From JBCLLP01 sp039738635 (GTDB lineage Bacteria; Patescibacteriota; Saccharimonadia; CAILAD01; BJGX01), in NCBI GenBank assembly GCA_039738635.1, contig JBCLLN010000002.1:1-64000 (forward strand): DNA of 64,000 nt, written 5' to 3'. The translations under genes were made by a program, and so were the position numbers. This document shows, in pieces, positions 42,404 through 50,885 of this stretch (position 1 is the stretch's first letter; each line of letters begins with the position of its first letter). The notes under the pieces were generated by a model. The model searched no databases. It worked only from the letters and a program-made list of their open reading frames with translations, and was not told the DNA's origin.

Positions 42404-42432
42404 ATTATACCAATAATACCGTTATATTGTAA
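42404..42432 (-). promoter_or_regulatory. tyrS promoter
   Basis: TTACAA (42432-42427) and TATAAT (42409-42404), 17-bp spacer. Confidence 0.55.
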
Positions 42433-42469
42433 TCAAGATTAAAGAGCAATAATATTAGCTAATGCGTGG

Positions 42470-42475
42470 TATAAT
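42470..42475 (+). promoter_or_regulatory. -10 box of the penicillin-binding protein gene
   Basis: TATAAT 12 nt before the ATG at 42488 gives a leader of about 6 nt without a Shine-Dalgarno. Confidence 0.45.
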
Positions 42476-42487
42476 TTAACCAAACAT

Positions 42488-45373
42488 ATGGCAAAAAAAC
42501 GCCCCAATAGAAAACCACTTCAATCTCCTAGAAGAGTAGTTAGGCATAGCCTTGGTAGTAAGACACTGCAATCTGGGGGTAAAAAGATTGCAGTCGCTAG
42601 GCCTAAGGGTCTGGCGAAATTTCATTATAAGAATATAATCCGAGTCTTTACTAGCAAGAAAGCCCTTAAAATATATGGGATTACTATTGCTGTTATATTT
42701 TTATTAATCGCCGGTGTATTTTTATGGTTTGCCAAAGACCTACCCAGCCCTAATAAAATTAACTCTCGCGTTAGCGCTCAGACCACAAAAATATATGACC
42801 GCACCGGGGAAACCCTACTAATAGAAGTCTATGGCGATAAAAACCGCAGTATTATAGAGTTTAATCAAATGCCTCAATGCATCAAAGATGCTACTGTTGC
42901 CCTGGAAGACAAAAACTTCTATAAGCAAGGGGCATTTAGCCTGGCTGGTCTGGCCAGGGCTTTTACGGGCGTTATCTTTAAGGATCGCTCCAAAGGGGGA
43001 GGCTCAACCATTACTCAGCAATATGTCAAAAATGCCCTGCTCACCAACGAGCGGACCTATGAGAGAAAAATCAAGGAATTAATACTCTCGATCCAAATGG
43101 AGCAATTATACAAAAAAGACGACATATTAAAGCTATATCTGAATGAAATACCCTACGGATCAACGGCCTACGGAATCCAGGCTGCCTCTAAGCAGTACTT
43201 TGGCATTGATGCTAAAGACTTAAATCTTGCTCAGTGCGTAACGCTAGCTAGCTTACCCCAAGCACCTACTTACTATTCTCCTTATGGGCAGAATTCCAAC
43301 CAGCTACTTTCCAAAAAAGACCATGTCTTGGATCTGATGGTAGAGCAGGGCTACATCAAAAAAGACGAAGCCGAGGCTACCAAGAAGGTCGATGTAATGG
43401 CCCAATTTAAGCCATATAACCCATACGCCAACATCAAGGCCCCTCATTTTGTACAGTACACCAGAGAACAGCTTGAGGAAAAATACGGTATCAAAAGAGT
43501 CAATGAGGGTGGTTTTAAGGTTATCTCGACGATAGACTTAACCAAGCAAAAATTAGCTGAAGATATAGTAGCCAAGAATATCGATTCTGTTCGAAGGTAT
43601 GGTGGTGATAATGCCGCCTTAGTCTCGGTGGACCCCACCAATGGGCAGATACTGGCGATGGTCGGTAGCTATGACACAAGTAACCCAGAATTTGGTAGCT
43701 TTAATGTAGCTGTTTCTCTGCGTCAGCCCGGGTCTTCTATTAAGCCACTTATATACGCCAACCTATTTAAGAAAAACTGGGGACCTGGTAGCACCATCTA
43801 TGATGTACGGACAGACTTTGGTGGAATACCCCCATATGTTCCCAGAAACTACACCGGCCGATTCTATGGAGTACAGTCCGTCAGGACAGCTCTAGCTGCC
43901 TCGCTTAATATACCTGCCGTAAAGGCGCTATACATTGGTGGTATATCAGAATTTATAGCTACCGCCAAAGACCTGGGCATTACAACCTACAATAGACCGG
44001 CCAATGAGTATGGCTTAAGTGTCGCCCTAGGCGCTGGAGATGTGCGAATGGTGGATATGGCCAACGCCTTCTCGGCTTTCCCCACTAATGGTGAGCACAG
44101 AAACCAGCAGTACTGGCTTAAGATAACCGATGGAACAGGTAAAGTCATAGAAGATAACACCAAGGAAGATAGTAATAAACCCAAACAAGCGCTTGACCCA
44201 CAAATTGCCTACGAAATAAACAGTATTATGTCTGACAATGCCGCTCGCTGTAGTCTTGGTACTTTTCCCTGTAATAATCCCCTGACCCTACCAGGCAAGA
44301 CGGTTGCTGCCAAAACGGGCACATCAGAGGATTTTAGAGATGCCTGGACGGTAGGTTTTACCAAAAGAGTAGTGACGGTAGTATGGGCTGGCAATAACGA
44401 TAATAGCCCTATGACACAGGCCGCTAGTATTGTGTCTGCACCAATCTGGAACCAATATATGAATGCGGTCACAAAAGATGAGCCAAATGAGCAATTTGAT
44501 AGGCCTAGTGGGATTAAAGAAGAGACTATTGATGCCAACACTGGCAAATCACTAATACCTGGCTCTAAGCCCCGCCGAGATATTTTTGCTAGCTGGTATA
44601 AGGTAGAGCAAGCCAGTAACTCTCAAAAGGCGACTATCGATATAGTATCAGGCAAGCTAGCTACCGACTGCACTCCAGCAGGAGCCCGCAAAGACATTAC
44701 AGGCTCTTTAATTACTGCCGAGATACTGCCAAGTGACCCAGCATACCGGCTCTGGAACCCACCCGTTCAAGCACTCGCCCGATCCCTTGGCTACAGCCAA
44801 GGCGGATCCATACCTTCAGAAAAGGACGATGCGCATCAGTGTGGAGACCCTGTACCAGTAGTTTCGGTGTCCGCATCTCCGAATAGTGGTAGTATATTTA
44901 CTATCTCGGCCACGACCACACAGGGCAAATTCCCAATTAGCCAGGTGGCATTCTTTATGGATGGCAATCTAATTGACACTAAAACTGGTGGTGGGCCAAC
45001 ATTCACTACCACGATTACTCCGCCAGCAGGCAATCATAGCTTTAGTGTGATTGCTACTGATAGTGGCTACTATACCGGCACCAGCAATACAATCTCGGTC
45101 AGCGCCACCGGTACTGGTGGTGCGAACCTAAGCTGCGCTGGTAATCAATGTACTTTTACCTACACTCTAGGACAATTTAATACTCAGCTGCACATTGGAG
45201 GTCCTAGTGCGTGGAGTACATATCAAGGAGCATGCCCAATCCCAGGAGGTTGCACTTCTCCTCGTTACTGGAATCTTGGTTCTACTATCTGGAATGGGGG
45301 CTCTGGGGCGACCAGCTCAAACATCAAGGCCACACTTACCACTTCTAGTGGAGTTCAGACTATCTACCCTTAG
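42488..45373 (+). CDS. Class A penicillin-binding protein with C-terminal Ig-like domain
   Basis: A 961-residue bifunctional peptidoglycan synthase. A basic cytoplasmic tail (1-60) and one membrane helix (63-82) precede the GT51 glycosyltransferase domain, with Glu140 in ALEDKNFYKQGAF and KGGGSTITQQYVKN (169-182). The transpeptidase domain has SSIK (about 415), SLN (about 471) and KTGTSEDFRDAW (about 608). After about residue 790 an Ig-like domain (SVSASPNSGSIFTISATTTQ, VAFFMDGNLIDT) and a Gly/Ser-rich tail extend the protein, probably for wall binding. It is the only cell-wall polymerase in the window. Confidence 0.93.
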   Translation: MAKKRPNRKPLQSPRRVVRHSLGSKTLQSGGKKIAVARPKGLAKFHYKNIIRVFTSKKALKIYGITIAVIFLLIAGVFLWFAKDLPSPNKINSRVSAQTTKIYDRTGETLLIEVYGDKNRSIIEFNQMPQCIKDATVALEDKNFYKQGAFSLAGLARAFTGVIFKDRSKGGGSTITQQYVKNALLTNERTYERKIKELILSIQMEQLYKKDDILKLYLNEIPYGSTAYGIQAASKQYFGIDAKDLNLAQCVTLASLPQAPTYYSPYGQNSNQLLSKKDHVLDLMVEQGYIKKDEAEATKKVDVMAQFKPYNPYANIKAPHFVQYTREQLEEKYGIKRVNEGGFKVISTIDLTKQKLAEDIVAKNIDSVRRYGGDNAALVSVDPTNGQILAMVGSYDTSNPEFGSFNVAVSLRQPGSSIKPLIYANLFKKNWGPGSTIYDVRTDFGGIPPYVPRNYTGRFYGVQSVRTALAASLNIPAVKALYIGGISEFIATAKDLGITTYNRPANEYGLSVALGAGDVRMVDMANAFSAFPTNGEHRNQQYWLKITDGTGKVIEDNTKEDSNKPKQALDPQIAYEINSIMSDNAARCSLGTFPCNNPLTLPGKTVAAKTGTSEDFRDAWTVGFTKRVVTVVWAGNNDNSPMTQAASIVSAPIWNQYMNAVTKDEPNEQFDRPSGIKEETIDANTGKSLIPGSKPRRDIFASWYKVEQASNSQKATIDIVSGKLATDCTPAGARKDITGSLITAEILPSDPAYRLWNPPVQALARSLGYSQGGSIPSEKDDAHQCGDPVPVVSVSASPNSGSIFTISATTTQGKFPISQVAFFMDGNLIDTKTGGGPTFTTTITPPAGNHSFSVIATDSGYYTGTSNTISVSATGTGGANLSCAGNQCTFTYTLGQFNTQLHIGGPSAWSTYQGACPIPGGCTSPRYWNLGSTIWNGGSGATSSNIKATLTTSSGVQTIYP

Positions 45374-45413
45374 GCTAGGTGGCGCTAAAAGTACCAAAAC
45401 CTATTTGCGAGCA

Positions 45414-46424
45414 CTAGGATTTTTTAGATTTTGGACGAGCTTGATGTGGTTTACTATTTCTTGGTGTATTACGGCTAGCGTTACTATCATTTGCTCTGGC
45501 AATTGGCACTGCAAAAATCATCTTACCGGCAACAGTCTGGAATATTCGGGTCACCTCACAATCAACATCCTTGCCAATCAGCTTATCGCCCCTATCCACT
45601 ACTATCATAGTGCCGTCTGCCAAGTACCCTACCCCTTGATTCTTTTCTTTGCCAGGCTGTACGACCTTGACCTTCATAATTTCGCCTGGTAATACAACGG
45701 CTCTGATAGAATTAGCCAGCTCATTGATATTGAGTATCTTAACGCCCTCAATAGTAGCCACTCTATTGAGATTATAGTCCGTAGTAAGAATATTAGCATT
45801 ATGCTTTTTAGCTAAGAAAACTAGCTTATGGTCAACCTCTTTAACCTGCTCTGGGTCTTCTTCTATGATATCGAGCTGGAGGCCCTCGCTAGTGCGCATT
45901 TCATTGAGTATTTCTAGCCCTCGCCTCCCTCTACCGCGACGCAGTGGCTCGTCGCTATCGGCAATGTTTTGAAGCTCCGCCAGCACAAACCGTGGCACCA
46001 AAAACGCACCAGGAATAAACCCAGTAGCTACAATGTCTCCAATACGCCCATCAATGATAGCCGAAGTATCCACTAATATTCGCCTTTCACTTTTGTCTGG
46101 TTTTTGGATCTTGAGCTTCTCGGGCTTATCTTTTTTATCGGACTTTTTAGGTATTAAATTATCCAAAAACTCGTGTTTAGAATAAAACACAAACGCCATA
46201 GCAACAGCCAGGGCCACACTAACAGCAATCGGAAGATACTGCTTGTATGGTTCAGTCAGTGCTGAAAGTGGTATTGCCACAAGCGAGCCAATGAGGCTTC
46301 CAAGAATTGCCCCAATCACCACTAAGATAAGCTTTTGGGCACTAAGCTGGGCCAGACGGTAGGTAACTAGCGCTACCACCAATAACACTATTAAAATAAT
46401 TTCAACCACTAGCAAAAATTGCAT
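45414..46424 (-). CDS. PIN and TRAM domain membrane protein (YacL-like)
   Basis: A 336-residue protein with three to four N-terminal membrane helices (about 2-95), then a PIN ribonuclease-like domain (about 110-240) with acidic residues in ILVDTSAIIDGRIGDI and TTDYNLNRVA, and a TRAM domain (about 245-300). YacL-type proteins of Gram-positive bacteria have this layout and are often next to radA, as here. The RNA target is unknown. The last 25 residues are basic. It follows radA by 12 bp and converges with the penicillin-binding protein gene. Confidence 0.88.
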   Translation of the reverse strand: MQFLLVVEIILIVLLVVALVTYRLAQLSAQKLILVVIGAILGSLIGSLVAIPLSALTEPYKQYLPIAVSVALAVAMAFVFYSKHEFLDNLIPKKSDKKDKPEKLKIQKPDKSERRILVDTSAIIDGRIGDIVATGFIPGAFLVPRFVLAELQNIADSDEPLRRGRGRRGLEILNEMRTSEGLQLDIIEEDPEQVKEVDHKLVFLAKKHNANILTTDYNLNRVATIEGVKILNINELANSIRAVVLPGEIMKVKVVQPGKEKNQGVGYLADGTMIVVDRGDKLIGKDVDCEVTRIFQTVAGKMIFAVPIARANDSNASRNTPRNSKPHQARPKSKKS

Positions 46425-46436
46425 TGTTATCCTTAC

Positions 46437-47762
46437 CTAAAGTAATTTGATGGCATCGGCAATAGTTCTGACATTGGAACAATTGGAACCGTGCACACTG
46501 GCCGGCACGATGGCCTTACTAAACCCCAGCTTACTGGCTTCTTTAAGCCTAATAGCTGGCATATTCACAGATCTAACTTCACCGCTAAGCCCCACCTCAC
46601 CAAAGACGACTGTCTCCGGGCTGACTACTTTTCCGCTGGCTGCGGAAGCTATTGCTAAAATAATTGCGAGATCAATTGCGGGCTCAGATAGTCTGATACC
46701 ACCTACAATATTAACATAGACATCCTGACTACTCAAGTTAACTCGGCCTCTTTTTTGCATTACAGCACACAAAAGTCCCAGCCGATTAATGTCAAATCCG
46801 TCGGCTACTCGCTTGGGATAGCCAAAAACACTAATACTGACTAGGGCCTGGACTTCTACTAAAATTGGTCGGCTTCCTTCCATGCCAACAAATACGATAC
46901 TTCCTGGGAGGTCTTGCCTCTCTTGCAATAAAGCCACCGATGGATTCTTAACTGGGCTCAATCCCCCCTCGGTCATCTCTAGCATCCCCACTTCATTGGT
47001 AGCACCAAAACGGTTTTTAATACCTCTTAGGAGCTTAAGTAATCCATATCTTTCCCCCTCCAAATACATCACCACATCTACCAGATGTTCCATGAGCCGT
47101 GGGCCAGCTACATTTCCCTCTTTGGTAACATGACCAATTACTATAAAGCAGGTATTGGTACTCTTAGCAACCCTAACCAGGCTATTGGTATTATTAGTTA
47201 TTTGGCTGGTAGTCCCAGCTGCTCCACTAAGCTCTTGGCTGGCCATAGTTTGTATTGAATCCACTACTATCAATTGGTAATTACCACCATTGGCATGGGC
47301 CAGCACTTCATCTATGTCGGTTGTAGCTAAAAACTCAAATTCGGTGTGTAGGCCCTTAAGCCTACTCCCCCTGAGCTTAACTTGAGACGCCGATTCTTCC
47401 CCACTGACATATAGTACCTTGCTGGTTTTGGCGATACTAGCTGCTATTTGTAAGACTAGAGTGGACTTACCAATACCTGGATCTCCGGCTAGTAGCGTAA
47501 TGCTACCAGGCACAATTCCACCCCCTAGAACCGAATCTATTTCGATATTGCCGGTGCTAATTCTATTCTTTTCAGACGATGAGATACTATCAAACATCTC
47601 TGGCTTGGTAATAGGGCTTGGTGATACTTTTGGCCTCTTACTCGCGAGCACTACCGACTCCACCAGGCTATCCCAGGCCCCACACTGCATACACCTGCCA
47701 CTCCACTTGCTAGTAGTAGCGCCACAGCTTTGGCAGGTGAATTGAGTTGTTGACTTAATCAT
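46437..47762 (-). CDS. radA: DNA repair protein RadA
   Basis: A 441-residue RadA (Sms), a RecA-like helicase for branch migration in recombination. A zinc finger of four Cys at 10, 13, 24 and 27 comes first, then Walker A AGDPGIGKSTLV (about 90-101), the RadA motif KNRFGA (about 250) and a Lon-protease-like C-terminal domain with FGEVGLSGEVRSV. TATAAT lies exactly 6 nt before the ATG, so the mRNA is probably leaderless. The PIN-TRAM gene follows in the same transcript. Confidence 0.95.
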   Translation of the reverse strand: MIKSTTQFTCQSCGATTSKWSGRCMQCGAWDSLVESVVLASKRPKVSPSPITKPEMFDSISSSEKNRISTGNIEIDSVLGGGIVPGSITLLAGDPGIGKSTLVLQIAASIAKTSKVLYVSGEESASQVKLRGSRLKGLHTEFEFLATTDIDEVLAHANGGNYQLIVVDSIQTMASQELSGAAGTTSQITNNTNSLVRVAKSTNTCFIVIGHVTKEGNVAGPRLMEHLVDVVMYLEGERYGLLKLLRGIKNRFGATNEVGMLEMTEGGLSPVKNPSVALLQERQDLPGSIVFVGMEGSRPILVEVQALVSISVFGYPKRVADGFDINRLGLLCAVMQKRGRVNLSSQDVYVNIVGGIRLSEPAIDLAIILAIASAASGKVVSPETVVFGEVGLSGEVRSVNMPAIRLKEASKLGFSKAIVPASVHGSNCSNVRTIADAIKLL

Positions 47763-47768
47763 AACTTA

Positions 47769-47774
47769 ATTATA
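47769..47774 (-). promoter_or_regulatory. -10 box of radA, leaderless
   Basis: TATAAT on the minus strand, 6 nt before the ATG at 47762. Confidence 0.6.
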
Positions 47775-47833
47775 CACCACATAATCAAATAATACGAACA
47801 AATAGCGAATATATATTTTACCCTTTAATTATC

Positions 47834-47862
47834 TTGACATAAGCCATATTATATTGTATGCT
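47834..47862 (+). promoter_or_regulatory. Promoter of the alpha-CTD-like gene
   Basis: TTGACA (47834-47839) and TATGCT (47857-47862) with a 17-bp spacer. Predicted start about 47869, which rules out the TTG at 47854 as a start codon. Confidence 0.7.
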
Positions 47863-47895
47863 CACTGTGTCGTATTAGGCTACCCTGAAGGGTGC

Positions 47896-48318
47896 ATGAT
47901 GACCGATGTAGATGGCAAGGCAACAATTACTTTCCAGGTATCTGGAGAGGAAGAAGGTGTGATGGCACAAATTAGGGCCATCATGAGGCTACTGGTTTTG
48001 AATGTCCCTGGCGACTACGAAACCAAGGTTAGCTACATCCATAGCACTGTTCAGGCCGAGGGTGAGGTAGATATATCTACCTTGGGCCTTAAGCAGAGAA
48101 CAGTAAATAGCCTAAGGCGGGCAAAAATTCACACAGTTCTGGACTTGACAGCCCGAACACAAGATTCGTTGTGGCACATCAAAAATATTGGCGATGTGGC
48201 CCGAGCCGATATTGCTGAGAGGTTAGCTGCTAATAACTTAACCCTCAATATTGGCGATGTGGCCCGAGCCGATATTCTTGCGAGGTTAGCTGATAACGGC
48301 TTAAACCTCAAGACCTAA
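47896..48318 (+). CDS. Free-standing RNA polymerase alpha-CTD-like protein
   Basis: A 140-residue protein. Residues 1-55 form an unrecognised acidic N-terminal domain. Residues 57-118 resemble the alpha-subunit C-terminal domain: STLGLKQRTVNSLRRAKIHT and VLDLTARTQDSLWHIKNIGD, with Arg68 and Asn71 at the positions of DNA-contacting Arg265 and Asn268 of E. coli alpha. The last part is a 21-residue tandem repeat (97-117 and 118-138), which doubles the segment containing the DNA-contacting helix. It is monocistronic, with a strong promoter and a terminator at 48336. A tandem ATG pair at 47896-47901 leaves the exact start open. A transcription-regulatory role is inference. Confidence 0.7.
   Translation: MMTDVDGKATITFQVSGEEEGVMAQIRAIMRLLVLNVPGDYETKVSYIHSTVQAEGEVDISTLGLKQRTVNSLRRAKIHTVLDLTARTQDSLWHIKNIGDVARADIAERLAANNLTLNIGDVARADILARLADNGLNLKT
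48184..48309 (+). repeat. Intragenic tandem repeat, two 63-bp units
   Basis: Units 48184-48246 and 48247-48309 are nearly identical; the first 30 nt match exactly. They encode NIGDVARADI-type 21-residue units at the end of the alpha-CTD-like protein. Confidence 0.9.
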
Positions 48319-48335
48319 ATTTTTTTATACTTTAA

Positions 48336-48364
48336 CCCCCCCAGATTTTTTTGGGGGGGTTTTT
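48336..48364 (+). terminator. Terminator of the alpha-CTD-like gene
   Basis: CCCCCCC and GGGGGGG arms with a T-rich 10-nt loop, then TTTTT. It overlaps the clpC stop codon on the other strand. Confidence 0.85.
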
Positions 48365-50843
48365 ACTTAATGCCAGCTCCCACTCTAAGGGTCAGCTCAA
48401 TTTCGTCTTGATTTACGCCTACTAGAACTGTGTCCCCAGACTTAACCATCTCATTGACCAGCTCTGTGGCTAATTTGTCCTCTATCAATCTTTGGATTGC
48501 TCGCTTCATAGGTCTAGCGCCATTCTCGGCATCATACCCTTGCTCTACTAAATACTTCTTGACTGCAGGCTTGAATTTTACCCTCACTTCCTTTGCTTCT
48601 AGCCTTTGAGCTAAATCCTTCAATTGTAGCTCGGCTATCTTTCCGATATCAATTCGTGATAGTGCCTTAAAGACCACCACATGGTCAATTCTATTCAAGA
48701 ACTCTGGGCGGAACTGTTTCTTGAGCTCGCTGGTGACTTTCTCGGTCATTTGCTCGTGAAGGTGCATCAGCTCCTGTTCTTCCTTGGGGGTATCTGTAGC
48801 AAAGCCTATTTGCGCCTCGTGAGCCATAGCTTTGGCTCCAACATTACTAGTCATAATTATGATGGTATTACTAAAGTCAATCCTCTTGCCCTTGGCATCA
48901 GTTAGCACCCCATCGCCTAGCACTTGCAGGAGCAAATTAAATACATCTGAGTGGGCTTTTTCTATTTCATCAAATACTATCAGACAATACGGCTTTCGGC
49001 GAACCTTCTCTGTCAGCTGGCCGGCGTCTTCATACCCGACATACCCAGCAGGCGCACCGACTAGCCGAGCGATGTTATGCTTTTCCATAAATTCACTCAT
49101 ATCAACCTTAATCATCGCATCTTTGTCGTTGAATAATTCCTCGGATAATACTCGTGCTAGCTCTGTTTTGCCAACTCCCGTTGGCCCAAGGAACATAAAT
49201 GAGCCTATTGGCTTAGATGGATCGCTAATGCCAGTCCTGCTACGCCGTATGGCCTTGGCTATAACATCTACGGCCTCGTCTTGCCCAATTATTTTAGCTT
49301 TGATGTTTTGATCTAATTTTTTGAGGTTTTCTGTCTCAAATTTTACTAGCTTGGTCATAGGTATTCCCGTAGATTGAGACACGACCTTGGCAATATCATC
49401 CACACCTACTAATGCTTTTGTGGTGTTCTTACCGCTTGAAGTGATGGCATTAAGCTTTTGTTCTATTTTGCTAGCTTCGGACTTAAGCCTAGCGGCTTGC
49501 TCAAAGTCTTGATTATATACGGCTTCTTCAATTTGCGAGAGGAATACTCCTAGCTGTTTAGTGAGTCGCTTGCCTCGCCCGTCATTACTAGAACTTGATA
49601 TCCTAGCCTGTGCGCTGGCCTCGTCTATTAGGTCAATAGCTTTATCGGGCAAGAACCTATCGGCAATATAGCGCTTTGCTAGCTTGGCTGATTCTTCAAT
49701 TGCCTCATCGCTAATTTTAACATTATGGAATTTCTCGTAGCGTGGCCTTAACCCCTTAATTACTTCGATAGTCTCATCCACGGTCGATTCGGGTACTATA
49801 ACTCTCTGAAATCTGCGCTCTAGAGCGGCGTCCTTTTCAACATATTTTCGGTATTCCTCAAATGTAGTTGCTCCAATAGTCTGTACTTCCCCGCGAGACA
49901 GGGCTGGCTTAAGGATATTGGCCGCATCTATCGCGCCTTCGGCACTACCTGCCCCAACAACATTATGAAGCTCATCAATAAAGAGTATGATGTCTTTTGA
50001 TGACTTGACTTCATCAATTATCTTTTTGAGCCTTTCCTCGAATTCCCCTCGGAATTTAGTGCCAGCGATGACTGAGGCCATATCAAGCATAACAAGACGC
50101 TTGCCCAAGAGCATTTCAGGGACTTTCTCGTCTACTATTCTTTTAGCTAACCCTTCTACGATGGCTGTCTTGCCCACCCCTGGCTCACCTATTAAGACTG
50201 GATTATTTTTACTACGACGGTTAAGGATTTGAATCATCCTATCAATTTGTGCTTCTCTGCCCACGACTGGGTCTAGGTCACCCTTTAAGGCTTTTGTGGT
50301 AAGGTCGATGCCAAAATGGTCTAGGGCAGGGGTTTTGGTGTGTTTTACGCCTTTAGAATTAATTGATCCCTGAGGGATTTCTACCTGTGAGGGCTGGGAG
50401 TTTAGGTACTGCTCAAGCTCGGAGCGAATTACTACTGGATCTATGTTCATATCTTTGAGTATTGAGATTGCCCGTGAATTCTTCTGGCTTAGAATGGCAT
50501 ATAGTAAGTGCTCTGTTCCGGCATAGGGCTGGCCATATTGCTGGGCTAAGCGTAGCGCTGAGGCGGCAGTTTGCTTGGCGGTTTCCGATAGCTCAAGAAC
50601 GGCAGGCGCAGTAGATGAGCTCATATTATGGTTGCCAGCAATGGGTACATTATCAAGCCTTACTCCTAATTCTCCAAGTAACCGGGCCCCGATAGAGCTG
50701 GGGGCTTTTAGCATTCCAAGCAGTAAGTGCTCTGTGCCTACATAACTTGAGCCCATACTAATAGCCAGCAAGCCGGCATTTTCCAAGCTTTTTTTGGCAT
50801 TTAGTGTAAATCTATCAAAATGGGCTAAAAAGTCTTCTTGCAT
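48363..50843 (-). CDS. clpC: ClpC-type AAA+ unfoldase
   Basis: An 826-residue Hsp100 protein. Two Clp N-terminal repeats (about 5-140; FTLNAKKSLENAGLLAISMG, YVGTEHLLLGML) are followed by AAA domain 1 (Walker A GEPGVGKTA), a short middle region with a UVR-like QIEEAVYNQDFEQAARLKSE segment (about 440), and AAA domain 2 (GPTGVGKTELAR). The short middle region and UVR motif favour ClpC over ClpB. It would feed substrates to ClpP (35438). An AAGGA Shine-Dalgarno precedes the ATG. Confidence 0.93.
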   Translation of the reverse strand: MQEDFLAHFDRFTLNAKKSLENAGLLAISMGSSYVGTEHLLLGMLKAPSSIGARLLGELGVRLDNVPIAGNHNMSSSTAPAVLELSETAKQTAASALRLAQQYGQPYAGTEHLLYAILSQKNSRAISILKDMNIDPVVIRSELEQYLNSQPSQVEIPQGSINSKGVKHTKTPALDHFGIDLTTKALKGDLDPVVGREAQIDRMIQILNRRSKNNPVLIGEPGVGKTAIVEGLAKRIVDEKVPEMLLGKRLVMLDMASVIAGTKFRGEFEERLKKIIDEVKSSKDIILFIDELHNVVGAGSAEGAIDAANILKPALSRGEVQTIGATTFEEYRKYVEKDAALERRFQRVIVPESTVDETIEVIKGLRPRYEKFHNVKISDEAIEESAKLAKRYIADRFLPDKAIDLIDEASAQARISSSSNDGRGKRLTKQLGVFLSQIEEAVYNQDFEQAARLKSEASKIEQKLNAITSSGKNTTKALVGVDDIAKVVSQSTGIPMTKLVKFETENLKKLDQNIKAKIIGQDEAVDVIAKAIRRSRTGISDPSKPIGSFMFLGPTGVGKTELARVLSEELFNDKDAMIKVDMSEFMEKHNIARLVGAPAGYVGYEDAGQLTEKVRRKPYCLIVFDEIEKAHSDVFNLLLQVLGDGVLTDAKGKRIDFSNTIIIMTSNVGAKAMAHEAQIGFATDTPKEEQELMHLHEQMTEKVTSELKKQFRPEFLNRIDHVVVFKALSRIDIGKIAELQLKDLAQRLEAKEVRVKFKPAVKKYLVEQGYDAENGARPMKRAIQRLIEDKLATELVNEMVKSGDTVLVGVNQDEIELTLRVGAGIK

Positions 50844-50885
50844 TGCACTTATCCTTCTTATACATATTAGCAGATTTTTTGGTTT

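Noticed and set aside
47854..47895. TTG start at 47854 for the alpha-CTD-like gene
   Set aside because: It lies between the -35 and -10 boxes of a good promoter, so it would not be in the transcript.
48184..48309. The 63-bp tandem units as an assembly artefact
   Set aside because: The units differ at several positions, including amino-acid changes, so they are a real, diverged duplication.
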